A stretch of DNA of 64,000 bases, from assembly GCF_000244915.1 (NCBI RefSeq), contig NZ_CM001442.1, positions 1,302,001 through 1,366,000 of the forward strand, read 5' to 3'. The notes under the pieces are model-generated. The model was not told the DNA's origin. It worked only from the letters and a program-made list of their open reading frames with translations, and ran no database searches. The stretch comes from Bradyrhizobium sp. WSM471 (GTDB lineage Bacteria > Pseudomonadota > Alphaproteobacteria > Rhizobiales > Xanthobacteraceae). Made by a program: the position numbers and the translations under genes. Below are positions 1 through 10,090 of this stretch, one piece after another (within the stretch, counting starts at the first letter, position 1; the number at the start of each line of letters is the position of its first letter).

Positions 1-158
1 TGTTCATCCTGGTAACGCTGCTGCTGCCCAAGGGCATCGTCGGCACTTTCAATGCCTGGTGGGACTCGTCGAAGGAAAGGCGCGACGCCGCGACCATTGC
101 GAGCGCAGCGGCCGAAGATGGCGTCGCCGAACCCAAAATGGCGGAGGAGGTGCAATGA
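1..158 (+). CDS. urtC: Urea ABC transporter permease UrtC, C-terminal end (partial)
   Basis: Only about the last 51 codons are present, read in the frame starting at base 3 and ending at the TGA at 156-158. The visible tail begins with a hydrophobic end of a membrane segment (FILVTLLLPKGIVG) followed by a charged, alanine-rich cytoplasmic tail. The family name is inferred from position: the next two genes are the paired urea-type ATPases UrtD and UrtE, and the stop codon overlaps the urtD start as ATGA, so they are translationally coupled. UrtC would be one of the two inner-membrane permeases of the urea importer. The 5' part lies outside the window. Confidence 0.75.
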   Translation, partial: FILVTLLLPKGIVGTFNAWWDSSKERRDAATIASAAAEDGVAEPKMAEEVQ

Positions 159-916
159 ACGTCATGGACACCCGCGCGACCTCCGCAATGCTGTATCTCG
201 ACGGCGTGCACGTCTCGTTCGACGGCTTCCACGCCATCAACAACCTCTCGCTGACGCTCGAGCCCGGTGAGATGCGCGCCATCATCGGCCCGAACGGCGC
301 CGGCAAGACCACGATGATGGACATCATCACCGGCAAGACCAAGCCCGACGAAGGCACCGTGCTGTTCGACGGCGTCACCGATCTGACGCGGCTGGACGAA
401 ACCCGTATCGCCGAGCTCGGCATCGGCCGCAAATTCCAGAAGCCGACCGTGTTCGAGAGCCAGACCGTGCAGGACAATTTGCTGCTCGCGCTCAATGTCG
501 ACCACAGCGTCAAGGGCACGCTGTTCTGGCGCGGCAGCCGGGCGGAATCCGAACAGATCGACAAGGTGCTGGAGACGATCCGCCTCACCGATGCCCGCAA
601 CCGTCTCGCCGGCAGCCTCAGCCATGGCCAGAAGCAGTGGCTCGAGATCGGCATGCTGCTGGCGCAAGATCCGAAACTACTCCTCGTCGACGAGCCGGTC
701 GCCGGCATGACCGACGTCGAGACGCATCTCACCGCCGAGCTGCTCAAGCAAATCAACAAGACCCACACCGTGATGGTGGTCGAGCACGACATGACGTTCG
801 TGCGCGAGCTCGGCGTCAAGGTCACTTGCCTGCACGAGGGTACCGTGCTCGCGGAAGGCACCATCGACCAGGTCTCGTCCAACGAGCGGGTCATCGAAGT
901 GTATCTGGGGCGGTGA
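155..916 (+). CDS. urtD: Urea ABC transporter ATP-binding protein UrtD
   Basis: A 253-residue cytoplasmic ATPase of the branched-chain amino acid/urea (LivG-like) class. Walker A GPNGAGKTT is at about residues 45-53, the signature LSHGQ at 155-159 and the Walker B LLLVDEP at 175-181; LSHGQ in place of LSGGQ is usual for UrtD. The ATG at 155 overlaps the urtC stop and is preceded by GGAGGAGG, which decides the start over an upstream in-frame ATG at 59 that would give an arginine-rich, out-of-family N-terminus. It powers uptake of urea for the urease genes that follow. urtE starts 3 bases after its stop. Confidence 0.93.
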   Translation: MNVMDTRATSAMLYLDGVHVSFDGFHAINNLSLTLEPGEMRAIIGPNGAGKTTMMDIITGKTKPDEGTVLFDGVTDLTRLDETRIAELGIGRKFQKPTVFESQTVQDNLLLALNVDHSVKGTLFWRGSRAESEQIDKVLETIRLTDARNRLAGSLSHGQKQWLEIGMLLAQDPKLLLVDEPVAGMTDVETHLTAELLKQINKTHTVMVVEHDMTFVRELGVKVTCLHEGTVLAEGTIDQVSSNERVIEVYLGR

Positions 917-919
917 GCG

Positions 920-1615
920 ATGCTTGAGGTCAAGGACATCAACCTGTTCTACGGCGCGGCGCAGGCGCTGCGCGGCGTGTCGATCGCGGCCGAGCCCGGC
1001 AAGGTGACTTGCGTGCTCGGGCGCAACGGAGTCGGCAAGACCTCGCTCCTGCGCGCCATGGTCGGGCAGTACCCGATCTCTTCGGGCGCGATCGTGCTCG
1101 ACGGCAGTGATATCACGGGCCTGAAGCCCTATGAGCGCGCGCGCAAGGGCATCGGCTTCGTGCCGCAGGGGCGCGAGATATTTCCGCTTCTGACGGTCGA
1201 GGAGAATCTCAAGACCGGCTTCGGCCCGCTCAGGCGCGAGGACAAGCACATTCCGGACGACGTGTACTCACTGTTCCCGGTGCTGCAATCCATGCTCGGA
1301 CGGCGCGGCGGCGATCTCTCCGGCGGCCAGCAGCAACAGCTCGCGATCGGGCGCGCGCTGGTGATGCGGCCAAAGCTGCTGCTGCTCGACGAGCCGACGG
1401 AGGGCATCCAGCCCTCGATCATCAAGGACATCGGCCGTGCCATCTCGTACCTGCGCAACCTCGGCAACATCGCCATCGTGCTGGTCGAACAATATCTCGA
1501 CTTTGCCTGCGAACTCGGCGACAGTTTTGCGGTGATGGATCGCGGCGCGGTGAAGTTCACCTGCGACCGCTCCAATCTCGACGCGAGCGAAATCAGCCGC
1601 CAGATGGCGCTGTAG
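920..1615 (+). CDS. urtE: Urea ABC transporter ATP-binding protein UrtE
   Basis: A 231-residue LivF-like ATPase, the partner of UrtD in the urea importer. Walker A GRNGVGKTS is at residues 34-42, the signature LSGGQ near 133 and Walker B LLLLDEPTEGIQPS near 153; the EGIQPS extension after Walker B is characteristic of the LivF/UrtE branch. It is the last transporter gene, and ureD follows after about 30 bases, so transport and urease maturation are probably co-transcribed. In other bacteria such operons respond to nitrogen limitation; no clear NtrC or sigma-54 site is visible here because the operon start lies outside the window. Confidence 0.93.
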   Translation: MLEVKDINLFYGAAQALRGVSIAAEPGKVTCVLGRNGVGKTSLLRAMVGQYPISSGAIVLDGSDITGLKPYERARKGIGFVPQGREIFPLLTVEENLKTGFGPLRREDKHIPDDVYSLFPVLQSMLGRRGGDLSGGQQQQLAIGRALVMRPKLLLLDEPTEGIQPSIIKDIGRAISYLRNLGNIAIVLVEQYLDFACELGDSFAVMDRGAVKFTCDRSNLDASEISRQMAL

Positions 1616-1645
1616 GCATTCTGCCGCGACCGGCTGGGGAGGCGG

Positions 1646-2476
1646 ATGCGCAGCGACGTTTCAGCGACATCTTCGGTGTTCGACGCCAACCGTGCCCGCG
1701 GCGCGGTGCGCTTCGACGTCCACGCGCGCGACGGTGTGACGCGTCGCGGGATCTTGCATGAGTCCGGCTCCCTGCGCGTACGCTTCCCTTCGCCGGAGGA
1801 CGAAGGGCTCTCCGGCGTGTTCGTCAACACGGCCGGCGGTGTCGCCGGCGGCGATCGCTTCGACATCGAGATCGCTGCCGCAGATGGTTCGAAGCTGACG
1901 CTGACGACGGCGGCCGCGGAAAAGGTCTATCGCGCGCCAGGGCAGGCGGCGGAGCTCAATATAGCGCTGAAGGTTGCCGCAGGCGCGCATCTCGGCTGGC
2001 TGCCGCAGGAGACTATCCTGTTCGACCGGGCGCGCGTGCAGCGCCGCTTCGACATAGACCTCGATGCGACTGCCTCGCTCCTGCTGTGCGAGATCGTGGT
2101 GTTCGGCCGTACCGCGATGGGTGAACGGATGGCGCAGGGCGAGTTCGTCGACCGCTGGCGGCTGCGTCGTGGCGGCAGGCTGGTGTTCGCCGAGACCGTC
2201 AGGCTCGACGGCAATATCGGCGCAAAGCTTGCGCGATCGGCGGTGGCGAAGGGCGGCGCTGCGATCGGGACGGCGCTGATCGTGCCCGGCGACGAGGCCC
2301 TGATCGAGCGCATCCGCGAGGCGTCGGAATCCTTCGTCGGCGAGGTCGGGATATCCGCCTGGAATGGCTTTGCAATGGCGCGGTTCTGTGCCCAAGATGC
2401 GGCGCGCCTGCGCGCCGACATGATGGCCGTGTTGGCGCGCACCGGTGCGGCGCTGCCGCGGCTCTGGTTGAATTGA
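1646..2476 (+). CDS. ureD: Urease accessory protein UreD (UreH)
   Basis: A 276-residue protein of the UreD/UreH family, the scaffold that binds apo-urease and recruits UreF and UreG for nickel insertion. The family motif GGVAGGDRF is present near residue 65, and the length is usual. The ATG at 1646 follows GGGGAGG with good spacing. It lies between urtE and the structural gene ureA, the usual Rhizobiales order. Nothing appears truncated. Confidence 0.93.
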   Translation: MRSDVSATSSVFDANRARGAVRFDVHARDGVTRRGILHESGSLRVRFPSPEDEGLSGVFVNTAGGVAGGDRFDIEIAAADGSKLTLTTAAAEKVYRAPGQAAELNIALKVAAGAHLGWLPQETILFDRARVQRRFDIDLDATASLLLCEIVVFGRTAMGERMAQGEFVDRWRLRRGGRLVFAETVRLDGNIGAKLARSAVAKGGAAIGTALIVPGDEALIERIREASESFVGEVGISAWNGFAMARFCAQDAARLRADMMAVLARTGAALPRLWLN

Positions 2477-2500
2477 CGAAGTGAACGGAAGAGATTTTGT

Positions 2501-2803
2501 ATGAACCTGTCTCCCCGCGAAAAGGACAAGCTTCTGATCTCGATGGCGGCGATCGTGGCCCGCCGCCGGCTGGATCGCGGCGTCAAGCTCAACCATCCCG
2601 AGGCGATCGCAATCATTTCCGACTTCATCCTCGAAGGCGCGCGGGATGGCCGCACCGTCGCCGAGTTGATGCAATCGGGTGCGCAGGTCCTCACCCGCGA
2701 CCAGGTGATGCCGGGCATTCCCGAGATGATCCATGACATCCAGGTCGAGGCGACCTTTCCGGACGGCACCAAGCTCGTCACCGTGCACGAACCGATCAGG
2801 TAG
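2501..2803 (+). CDS. ureA: Urease gamma subunit UreA
   Basis: A 100-residue urease gamma subunit with full family length. It starts with the typical LSPREKDKL segment and includes the conserved LNHPEA and VMPGIPEMI stretches. The ATG at 2501 follows AAGAGA. Together with UreB and UreC it forms the (alpha-beta-gamma)3 enzyme that hydrolyses urea to ammonia and carbamate in the cytoplasm. A palindromic repeat separates it from ureB, which is unusual inside a stoichiometric operon. Confidence 0.96.
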   Translation: MNLSPREKDKLLISMAAIVARRRLDRGVKLNHPEAIAIISDFILEGARDGRTVAELMQSGAQVLTRDQVMPGIPEMIHDIQVEATFPDGTKLVTVHEPIR

Positions 2804-2812
2804 TTTTGAATT

Positions 2813-2902
2813 CGTCATTCCGGGGCGCCTGAAGGGCGAACCCGGAATCCAGAGTTGTTGATTGAGATTCCGGGTTCTCGCTGCGCGAGCCCCGGAATGA
2901 CG
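2813..2902. repeat. Palindromic repeat, family A (CATTCCGGGGC type), between ureA and ureB
   Basis: A roughly 90-base inverted repeat. The outer arms are CGTCATTCCGGGGC and the matching GCCCCGGAATGACG; inside is a second pair, AACCCGGAAT and ATTCCGGGTT. The same element type recurs at 32790-32870 and 55518-55596. It should fold into a strong cruciform or RNA hairpin inside the urease transcript. Confidence 0.85.
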
Positions 2903-2913
2903 AGGAGGATAGA

Positions 2914-3219
2914 ATGATCCCCGGCGAACTCTTCATCCAGGACGGCGAGATCGAGCTCAATGCCGGCCGCAAGACCGTGACGCTGACGGTTGCCAACACC
3001 GGCGACCGCCCGATCCAAGTCGGCTCGCACTACCATTTCTTCGAGACCAACCCGGCGCTGAAGTTCGACCGCAAGAAAGCTCGCGGCATGCGCCTCGACA
3101 TCGCCGCCGGCACCGCCGTTCGCTTCGAGCCGGGCCAGACTCGCGACGTCCAGCTCGTCGCGGTGGCCGGCAAGAAGACCATCTACGGCTTCCGCGGCGA
3201 CGTGATGGGGAAGCTGTGA
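2914..3219 (+). CDS. ureB: Urease beta subunit UreB
   Basis: A 101-residue urease beta subunit with full length, beginning IPGELF and containing the conserved [17 protein letters not shown] and [11 protein letters not shown] segments. The ATG at 2914 follows GAGGAGG, which lies directly after the palindromic repeat, so the repeat leaves the ribosome site free. It forms part of the urease holoenzyme with UreA and UreC. The next gene is not ureC but a small HD-domain hydrolase. Confidence 0.96.
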   Translation: MIPGELFIQDGEIELNAGRKTVTLTVANTGDRPIQVGSHYHFFETNPALKFDRKKARGMRLDIAAGTAVRFEPGQTRDVQLVAVAGKKTIYGFRGDVMGKL

Positions 3220-3276
3220 AATCCACAGGAACGAGCGTGGCGCGGCATGGTTGAGGCGAAAACGGAGGACTTTGCC

Positions 3277-3816
3277 ATGCTGTCACCTGTCCGCCTCGTC
3301 TCCGAAGCCGCCGAACTCGCCGCGCGCCGTCACAACGGGATGACGCGCAAGGGCCGCGGTCATGAGCCTTACATCAACCACCTCGCCGAGGTCGCGAACC
3401 TGCTTGCCACTGCGACAGACGGCGCCGACGCCGAACTCGTTGCCGCCGGCTGGCTGCATGATGCGATCGAGGACACCGACACCACGCGCGAGGAACTCGC
3501 GCAAAAATTCTCTGACCGTGTCGCGTCGCTTGTCGACGAGTGCACCGACGATATGAGCCTGCCTAAGCCGGAGCGGCGGCGGCGTCAGGTGCTCGACGCA
3601 CCGAAAAAATCGGCTGGCGCCAGGCTGATCAAGATCGCCGACAAGATCAGCAATATCGGCGCGCGCGTACATTCGGATCCGACGGCCGAGGAACGTGACG
3701 ACCTCGTCGATTACACCGACTGGGCCGAGCAGGTTGTCGCCGGTTGCCGCGGCGCCAACTCTTGGCTCGATATGACATTCGACGACATGGTGCTCACAGC
3801 GAGGACCTCGCTGTGA
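3277..3816 (+). CDS. HD-domain hydrolase resembling small (p)ppGpp hydrolases (MESH1/SpoT type)
   Basis: A 179-residue single-domain HD protein inserted between ureB and ureC. Counting from the ATG at 3277, the likely metal ligands are His35 (NHLAEV), His61-Asp62 (LHDAIEDT) and Asp122 (IKIADKISN), with Glu65-Asp66 after the HD pair; the spacing and motif wording match the hydrolase domain of SpoT and the small alarmone hydrolase MESH1. The start at 3277 is chosen because GGAGGA lies 7 bases upstream; a longer version from 3247 lacks such a site. It probably hydrolyses a phosphorylated nucleotide, perhaps (p)ppGpp or NADPH as described for MESH1, but the substrate is inferred. Confidence 0.8.
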   Translation: MLSPVRLVSEAAELAARRHNGMTRKGRGHEPYINHLAEVANLLATATDGADAELVAAGWLHDAIEDTDTTREELAQKFSDRVASLVDECTDDMSLPKPERRRRQVLDAPKKSAGARLIKIADKISNIGARVHSDPTAEERDDLVDYTDWAEQVVAGCRGANSWLDMTFDDMVLTARTSL

Positions 3817-3853
3817 GCACCGATCCCAAATTCAAACGCAAACGGGGCTTGTG

Positions 3854-5569
<1,716 letters not shown>

Positions 5570-5711
5570 AATAGCGCCTCGACGCATGTCTCAGGAATAT
5601 GTCCTGGCCGCATATCCGGGAGCAGCTTTTCCGGGTTTTGCGTTCGATCGCGCTTGGTCTAAGGTCCCGCCCGGTATCTGAAGCCCAGAAGAAAAGCCGG
5701 GAGGATTTCTC

Positions 5712-6011
5712 GTGATCTACGTCGTTGCCACCCTGACCATCAAGCCCGAAACGCGCGCCGAATTCATTGCAGCCGCCACCGCCTGCATCAAGGAGACGCG
5801 GAAAGAGCCCGGCAACATCGCCTATGATCTGCATGAGAGCGTCACCGATCCCGCCAAGATGGTGTTCGTCGAGCAGTGGGAGAATGCCGAGGCGCTGGTG
5901 CCGCATCGCGCCATGGAGCACATGAAGACGTTCGGCCGCGTCGCGGTGAAGTGTTTTACGGCGCCACCGAAGATCGAAGTGATCACGCCCGAGAAGGTCG
6001 AGACACGGTAA
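5712..6011 (+). CDS. Putative quinol monooxygenase (ABM superfamily), inside the urease cluster
   Basis: A 99-residue antibiotic-biosynthesis-monooxygenase-type ferredoxin-like fold, similar to YgiN. Recognisable features are the N-terminal strand IYVVATLTIKP, the segment EPGNIAYDLHES, and the strand FVEQWENAEAL. The start is GTG at 5712 after GGGAGGA. These proteins are small dimeric cytoplasmic oxygenases or stress-response proteins; the substrate cannot be told. It sits about 140 bases after ureC and 14 bases before ureE, so it is probably co-transcribed, but a role in urease activity is not established. Confidence 0.75.
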   Translation: MIYVVATLTIKPETRAEFIAAATACIKETRKEPGNIAYDLHESVTDPAKMVFVEQWENAEALVPHRAMEHMKTFGRVAVKCFTAPPKIEVITPEKVETR

Positions 6012-6025
6012 CGGGGTAAAAGCGC

Positions 6026-6637
6026 ATGATCCGGGCGACGCAGGTCAGGGGACAACACCGCTTCGCGGAAGCGCCGGCGGATACGGTCGTGCTCGATTTC
6101 GACGATCGACACCGCCGCCGCATGGCGATGACGGGGACGCGGGGGCTCGAATTCCTGCTCGACCTGGAGAATGCCGTCGCGCTGCGCGGCGGCGATGCGC
6201 TGGTGTTGGAGGACGGCCGGCTGATCGAGGTGGTCGCCGCGCCCGAGCCGTTGCTCGAGATCCGCGGCCACGATCCGCACCACCTTATTCGCGTCGGCTG
6301 GCATCTCGGCAATCGCCATCTGCCGACGCAGATCATGGCCAAGGGCCTGCGCATCCGCCGCGACCACGTCATCGAAGCCATGGTGAAGGGCCTCGGCGCA
6401 CGCGTGATCGAGATCGAGGCGCCGTTCGATCCCGAAGGCGGCGCCTATGCCGATGCCGGTCATGCACATGGACACGACGGCCACGCGCATCACGATCATG
6501 GCCACGATGATCATCACGGTCATGATCACCACCATGATCATGCCGCACATGGCGACGGTCACGCTCACCACCACGACGAGCATTGCGATCACCCCGATCA
6601 TCACCACGGCCACAAGCATGCTCATGACCACAAATGA
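6026..6637 (+). CDS. ureE: Urease nickel chaperone UreE with long His-rich tail
   Basis: A 203-residue UreE. The N-terminal and central domains include the conserved GNRH motif (WHLGNRHLP), whose histidine binds nickel at the dimer interface. After about residue 145 the protein ends in a tail of roughly 58 residues of which about 29 are histidine, mixed with Asp, Gly and Ala, and containing one Cys. Such tails bind several extra nickel ions and may store metal. Its stop lies 14 bases inside ureF, so the two are coupled. Confidence 0.94.
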   Translation: MIRATQVRGQHRFAEAPADTVVLDFDDRHRRRMAMTGTRGLEFLLDLENAVALRGGDALVLEDGRLIEVVAAPEPLLEIRGHDPHHLIRVGWHLGNRHLPTQIMAKGLRIRRDHVIEAMVKGLGARVIEIEAPFDPEGGAYADAGHAHGHDGHAHHDHGHDDHHGHDHHHDHAAHGDGHAHHHDEHCDHPDHHHGHKHAHDHK

Positions 6638-7346
6638 GCCGCTCGCGGCCCGCGACCTCGCGGAGCGCGAGGCGGCGGCGCTTTACCGGCTGATGACCTG
6701 GCTGTCGCCCGCGTTTCCCGTCGGGGGCTTTTCCTACTCCAGCGGCATCGAATGGGCGGTCGAGGCTGGCGACATAGCCGACACCGCGTCGCTGGCGGAC
6801 TGGCTCGATGCGATGCTTCGCGATGGCTCTGGCTTCTGCGATGCGACGTTTCTGGTCCACGCCTATCGCGCCACTGAAGCGGGCGAGGGCGACACCCTGA
6901 GCGATATCGCCGAGCTCGCCGCGGCCTTCGTGCCGTCGCGCGAGCGGCAGCTGGAGACGACATCGCAGGGCCGTGCCTTCATCGACATCGCCCGCGCCGC
7001 ATGGGATGCCGATGGGCTGGATGCCATGGTTTCGGCATGCTGCACCCCATTGGTCTATCCAGTTGCTGTTGGCGTGGTCGCCGCGATGCACGGCGTGCCG
7101 CTGGCGCCGACGCTGCACGCCTTCCTGCATGCGCTGGTCTCGAACTGGATTTCCGCGGCCAGCCGGCTCATTCCGCTCGGCCAGACCGACAGCCAGCGCG
7201 TGCTGGTGAGGCTGGAAGCCGCGGTTGCGGCGACGGCGAATCGTGCGCTGAATGCGACGTTGGACGATGTCGGCGGCGCGGCATTTCGCGCCGACCTCGC
7301 CAGCCTGCGGCACGAGACGCAATATACGCGGCTGTTCAGATCTTGA
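6624..7346 (+). CDS. ureF: Urease accessory protein UreF
   Basis: A protein of about 240 residues with the family signature [17 protein letters not shown] near its start and the C-terminal DSQRVL and [10 protein letters not shown] segments. UreF binds UreD and activates the UreG GTPase during nickel delivery. The ATG at 6624 is chosen; the reading frame stays open back to 6447, but that part merely reads the ureE His-rich repeat in another frame (Met/Thr/Ile-rich) and is not expected to be protein. An alternative ATG at 6618 is equally possible. It overlaps ureE by 14 bases. Confidence 0.92.
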   Translation: MTTNEPLAARDLAEREAAALYRLMTWLSPAFPVGGFSYSSGIEWAVEAGDIADTASLADWLDAMLRDGSGFCDATFLVHAYRATEAGEGDTLSDIAELAAAFVPSRERQLETTSQGRAFIDIARAAWDADGLDAMVSACCTPLVYPVAVGVVAAMHGVPLAPTLHAFLHALVSNWISAASRLIPLGQTDSQRVLVRLEAAVAATANRALNATLDDVGGAAFRADLASLRHETQYTRLFRS

Positions 7347-7362
7347 GCACGAGCCTCACTCT

Positions 7363-7484
7363 GTCGTCCCGGCGAAGGCCGGGACCCATAACCACGAATC
7401 TTTGTGGCGATGGAGGGATGTGGCCACAGCCCGCCACATCAACTGAGTTCGGTGGCTATGGGTCCCGGCCTTCGCCGGGACGAC
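7363..7484. repeat. Paired palindromic repeat, family B (GTCCCGGCGAAGGCCGGGAC type), between ureF and ureG
   Basis: Two inverted copies of the core GTCCCGGCGAAGGCCGGGAC followed by CCATAACCAC-type spacer, one near 7365 and one in reverse near 7462-7482. Each core is itself a hairpin, and the two cores can pair with each other. The same family occurs at 15924, 21054, 38216, 40021 and 47844. It fills nearly the whole ureF/ureG gap. Confidence 0.85.
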
Positions 7485-7504
7485 GTTAAGAGAGAGTGAG
7501 TTAC

Positions 7505-8128
7505 ATGTCGAAATCTCACGGCCCCTTGCGTGTCGGTATCGGCGGTCCGGTCGGATCGGGCAAGACCGCGCTGATGGACCTGCTCTGCAAGACCATGCGC
7601 GAGCGCTACGACATCGCCGCGATCACCAACGACATCTACACCAAATGGGATGCGGAATTTCTTGTCCGCTCCGGCTCGCTGACGCCGGATCGCATTGCCG
7701 GGGTCGAGACCGGCGGCTGCCCGCACACCGCGATCCGCGAGGACGCCTCGATGAATCTCGCCGCGGTGGCGGATATGCGCGCCAAGTTTCCCGGGCTCGA
7801 TCTCGTGCTGATCGAATCCGGCGGTGATAACCTCGCTGCCACTTTTTCCCCCGAGCTCGCCGATCTCACCATTTACGTCATCGACGTGGCGGCCGGCGAC
7901 AAGATCCCGTCCAAGGGCGGCCCCGGCATCACCCGGTCCGACCTCCTTGTCATCAACAAGATCGACCTGGCGCCCCATGTCGGCGCCTCCCTGGAAAAGA
8001 TGGAGACGGACGCCGGGCGCATGCGCGGTGAGCGGCCGTTCGTCATGACCAACCTGAAGAAGAGCCAGGGGCTGGACCGCATCATCGGCTTCATTGAGGC
8101 CAAAGGCGGCTTGAAACGGGCCGGCTGA
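7505..8128 (+). CDS. ureG: Urease accessory GTPase UreG
   Basis: A 207-residue SIMIBI-class GTPase that drives nickel insertion into urease. The P-loop GPVGSGKT lies at residues 14-21, the nickel-binding Cys-Pro-His at 72-74 ([13 protein letters not shown]) and the guanine-recognition NKID near residue 155. The ATG at 7505 matches the family start ([11 protein letters not shown]); an upstream in-frame GTG at 7496 is less likely. It is the last gene of the urease cluster and follows a family B repeat. No terminator hairpin with a T-run is seen after it. Confidence 0.95.
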   Translation: MSKSHGPLRVGIGGPVGSGKTALMDLLCKTMRERYDIAAITNDIYTKWDAEFLVRSGSLTPDRIAGVETGGCPHTAIREDASMNLAAVADMRAKFPGLDLVLIESGGDNLAATFSPELADLTIYVIDVAAGDKIPSKGGPGITRSDLLVINKIDLAPHVGASLEKMETDAGRMRGERPFVMTNLKKSQGLDRIIGFIEAKGGLKRAG

Positions 8129-8424
8129 CCGCCGCGACGACCTAACGCAGGCGTTTTCCCCGTTAACGCGTTGGGCAAAGCCGTGTCCGCGGAACAAATT
8201 TCGGTCACGGCAATTGATTACCTCCGGTGCCCGGAGCAAATCCATCCCGGCCCGACCATCGGCGGGCCGATTTAAGCTTCTCAGGCGACCAAGTTGCGTA
8301 CCGATGCCTCCTCCTTCATTATCCCGGCCATTGGGGTTCACCCTGTTTCGGCACGTGCCCGTTCGAGCGGCGTCCATATGCTCCGTGTTTATTGCCGACC
8401 TCCTGCTTTCGCCTGAGTAGTCGC
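8129..8424. other. Spacer between ureG and the sensor kinase gene
   Basis: About 296 bases with no convincing gene. The kinase reading frame stays open back to 8227, but that extension has a cysteine- and proline-rich translation unlike a signal or sensor region. A GGAAC at 8191-8195 with AATT 16 bases later is at best half of a general-stress promoter. No terminator with a T-run is visible. Confidence 0.5.
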
Positions 8425-10083
8425 GTGGTCAGGCTGGGTTTCATCATTGGCTTCATTGCTCTGCTCGGAGCCCTGCTCTCCGGGCTTGCGGCTTATCGCG
8501 TCCACGACCAGGAGCTGGCGCTGGACCGGATCGCGCTGGCACGCGCGATCGATGTCCATGCAAGCCTGGTCCAGGACCGGCTCACCGAGCGCGAATTGCT
8601 CGCGCGGGTTGCCTCCGGGCTGTTCCGGGCGCCGTCGGTGCTCAAGCCCAACATGCTAGAGCCGCTGCGCTCGGCCATCTACGCCTTCAAGACCGATTTC
8701 GTGGTGGCGGGCTGGATCGCCCGACTGAAGCCGAACGAGCTTACCGCAGCGCAGGCCGCCATCGCGAGCGCCGGCTTCCCTAATCCGCGAATCCGCAGCT
8801 ATGACGACAAGCCTATCGATCCGGCAGGTGTCACCCAGCCGATCGACGTGCTGATGGATCTCGAGCCGCGCAGCAACGAGACCAAGGGGCTGCCCGGCCG
8901 CAGCTACGACCAGGATCAGGTGCGCGGCGCCATGCTGGCGCGCGCCAGAGTGGAGAAGAGGTCGGTTGCCTCAGAACCGGTTGCCCTCCTGCGTAGCGGC
9001 GGGCCGATCGGCATCATTGTGGCCGCTCCCGTCATCCCCGAGGGCGCAACGGAGCCGGCGGGCTTCATCACATTTTCCTACGAGCTCTCTTCCCTGATGC
9101 TGACCAACGACGACATGTCGTTGTTCGCGGTCGCGCTGAAGGATCCGCGCCGGGAGGGTGGCGAGCTCGTCGCCAACGATCAAGGCGTGGTCTCGGCCCG
9201 CCCGACGGCGGCGGATGGGCCGGCGCCGTCGGCGACGCGCACGGTGAGCTTCGGTGGTCGCGACTGGCAGCTCGGCTATTACGCCAAGACCAATTCGGCG
9301 CGCCGCGCCGAGCAGACTGCGATCATCGTGGCGGCGATCGGCCTTGCGATCACCGCGATGGTGTGCGGCCTGTTCGGCTATGTCGCCTACAACAATTTGC
9401 GGCTCAGCCGGGAAATCCAGGTCAGAATCGGTTTCGAGCGCCGGCTGACGGCTGTCATCGACGAGCTCAACCACCGGGTCAAAAACATCCTGGCGGTGAT
9501 CCAGTCGATCGTGACCCGCACGCTGCGCCATGGCTCCGACATCGATGTCGCGCGCGAGCTCCTGATCGGCCGCATCCACGCCATGTCCAACGTCGTCTCG
9601 CTGCTCAGCGAGAGCCAGTGGCAGGGTGTCAAGCTGAAGGGCCTGTTCGAGGCGCGCGCCATCCCGCATGCCGACCGCATCGCCGTCACCGGCCCTGATA
9701 TCGCAGTCAGCGCGCGCGCGGCGCAGAGCCTGTCGCTGCTGTTCTTCGAGCTCGCCTCGCACTCCGACGAGGGCCTGTCGCTGGTCGGCAAGCATCCGCA
9801 CATCACTGCCAATTGGACGGTCACGAACGAGGGGGCCGGCGAGGTCTTCTATTTCCGCTGGGAGGAGTTCAACACCAGCGAAGCGACGCGCCGCCCCGAT
9901 TCCGACTTCGGCCTGATCCTGCTCGACCGCGTCGCGCCCGAGGCGCTCGGCGGCACCGCCAAGCGCTATTTCACCGACGTCTCCTATGTCTACGAGCTGA
10001 CCGCGCCGATGGAGACGGTCGAGGACATGACCGAGCGCGACCGCACCGACAAGCTGTCAGCACCGATCCGGCCGGCGCGGTAA
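8425..10083 (+). CDS. Membrane sensor histidine kinase, HWE/HisKA_2 type, with degenerate ATPase domain
   Basis: About 552 residues from a GTG at 8425, placed right before the first membrane helix. Order: membrane segment at residues 3-24, a periplasmic CHASE-like sensor region to about 305, a second membrane helix, then the dimerisation box DELNHRVKNILAVIQSI with the phosphorylatable His350. The C-terminal domain resembles HWE ATPases (the FRWEEF strand and a LGGTAKRYF strand), but the N-box, normally HELATNAxKYG, reads FELASHSDEG: the Mg-binding Asn is replaced by His446. It may be a pseudokinase or phosphatase, or bind ATP differently. No response regulator is adjacent. Confidence 0.8.
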   Translation: MVRLGFIIGFIALLGALLSGLAAYRVHDQELALDRIALARAIDVHASLVQDRLTERELLARVASGLFRAPSVLKPNMLEPLRSAIYAFKTDFVVAGWIARLKPNELTAAQAAIASAGFPNPRIRSYDDKPIDPAGVTQPIDVLMDLEPRSNETKGLPGRSYDQDQVRGAMLARARVEKRSVASEPVALLRSGGPIGIIVAAPVIPEGATEPAGFITFSYELSSLMLTNDDMSLFAVALKDPRREGGELVANDQGVVSARPTAADGPAPSATRTVSFGGRDWQLGYYAKTNSARRAEQTAIIVAAIGLAITAMVCGLFGYVAYNNLRLSREIQVRIGFERRLTAVIDELNHRVKNILAVIQSIVTRTLRHGSDIDVARELLIGRIHAMSNVVSLLSESQWQGVKLKGLFEARAIPHADRIAVTGPDIAVSARAAQSLSLLFFELASHSDEGLSLVGKHPHITANWTVTNEGAGEVFYFRWEEFNTSEATRRPDSDFGLILLDRVAPEALGGTAKRYFTDVSYVYELTAPMETVEDMTERDRTDKLSAPIRPAR

Positions 10084-10090
10084 TTCCAGG

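Noticed and set aside
6447..6623. N-terminal extension of ureF over the ureE tail
   Set aside because: The extension is Met/Thr/Ile-rich because it reads the His codons of ureE in another frame; UreF starts at 6624 or 6618.
8191..8215. EcfG promoter upstream of the sensor kinase
   Set aside because: Only GGAAC matches; the -10 part is AATT, so it does not meet the pattern seen at the other sites.
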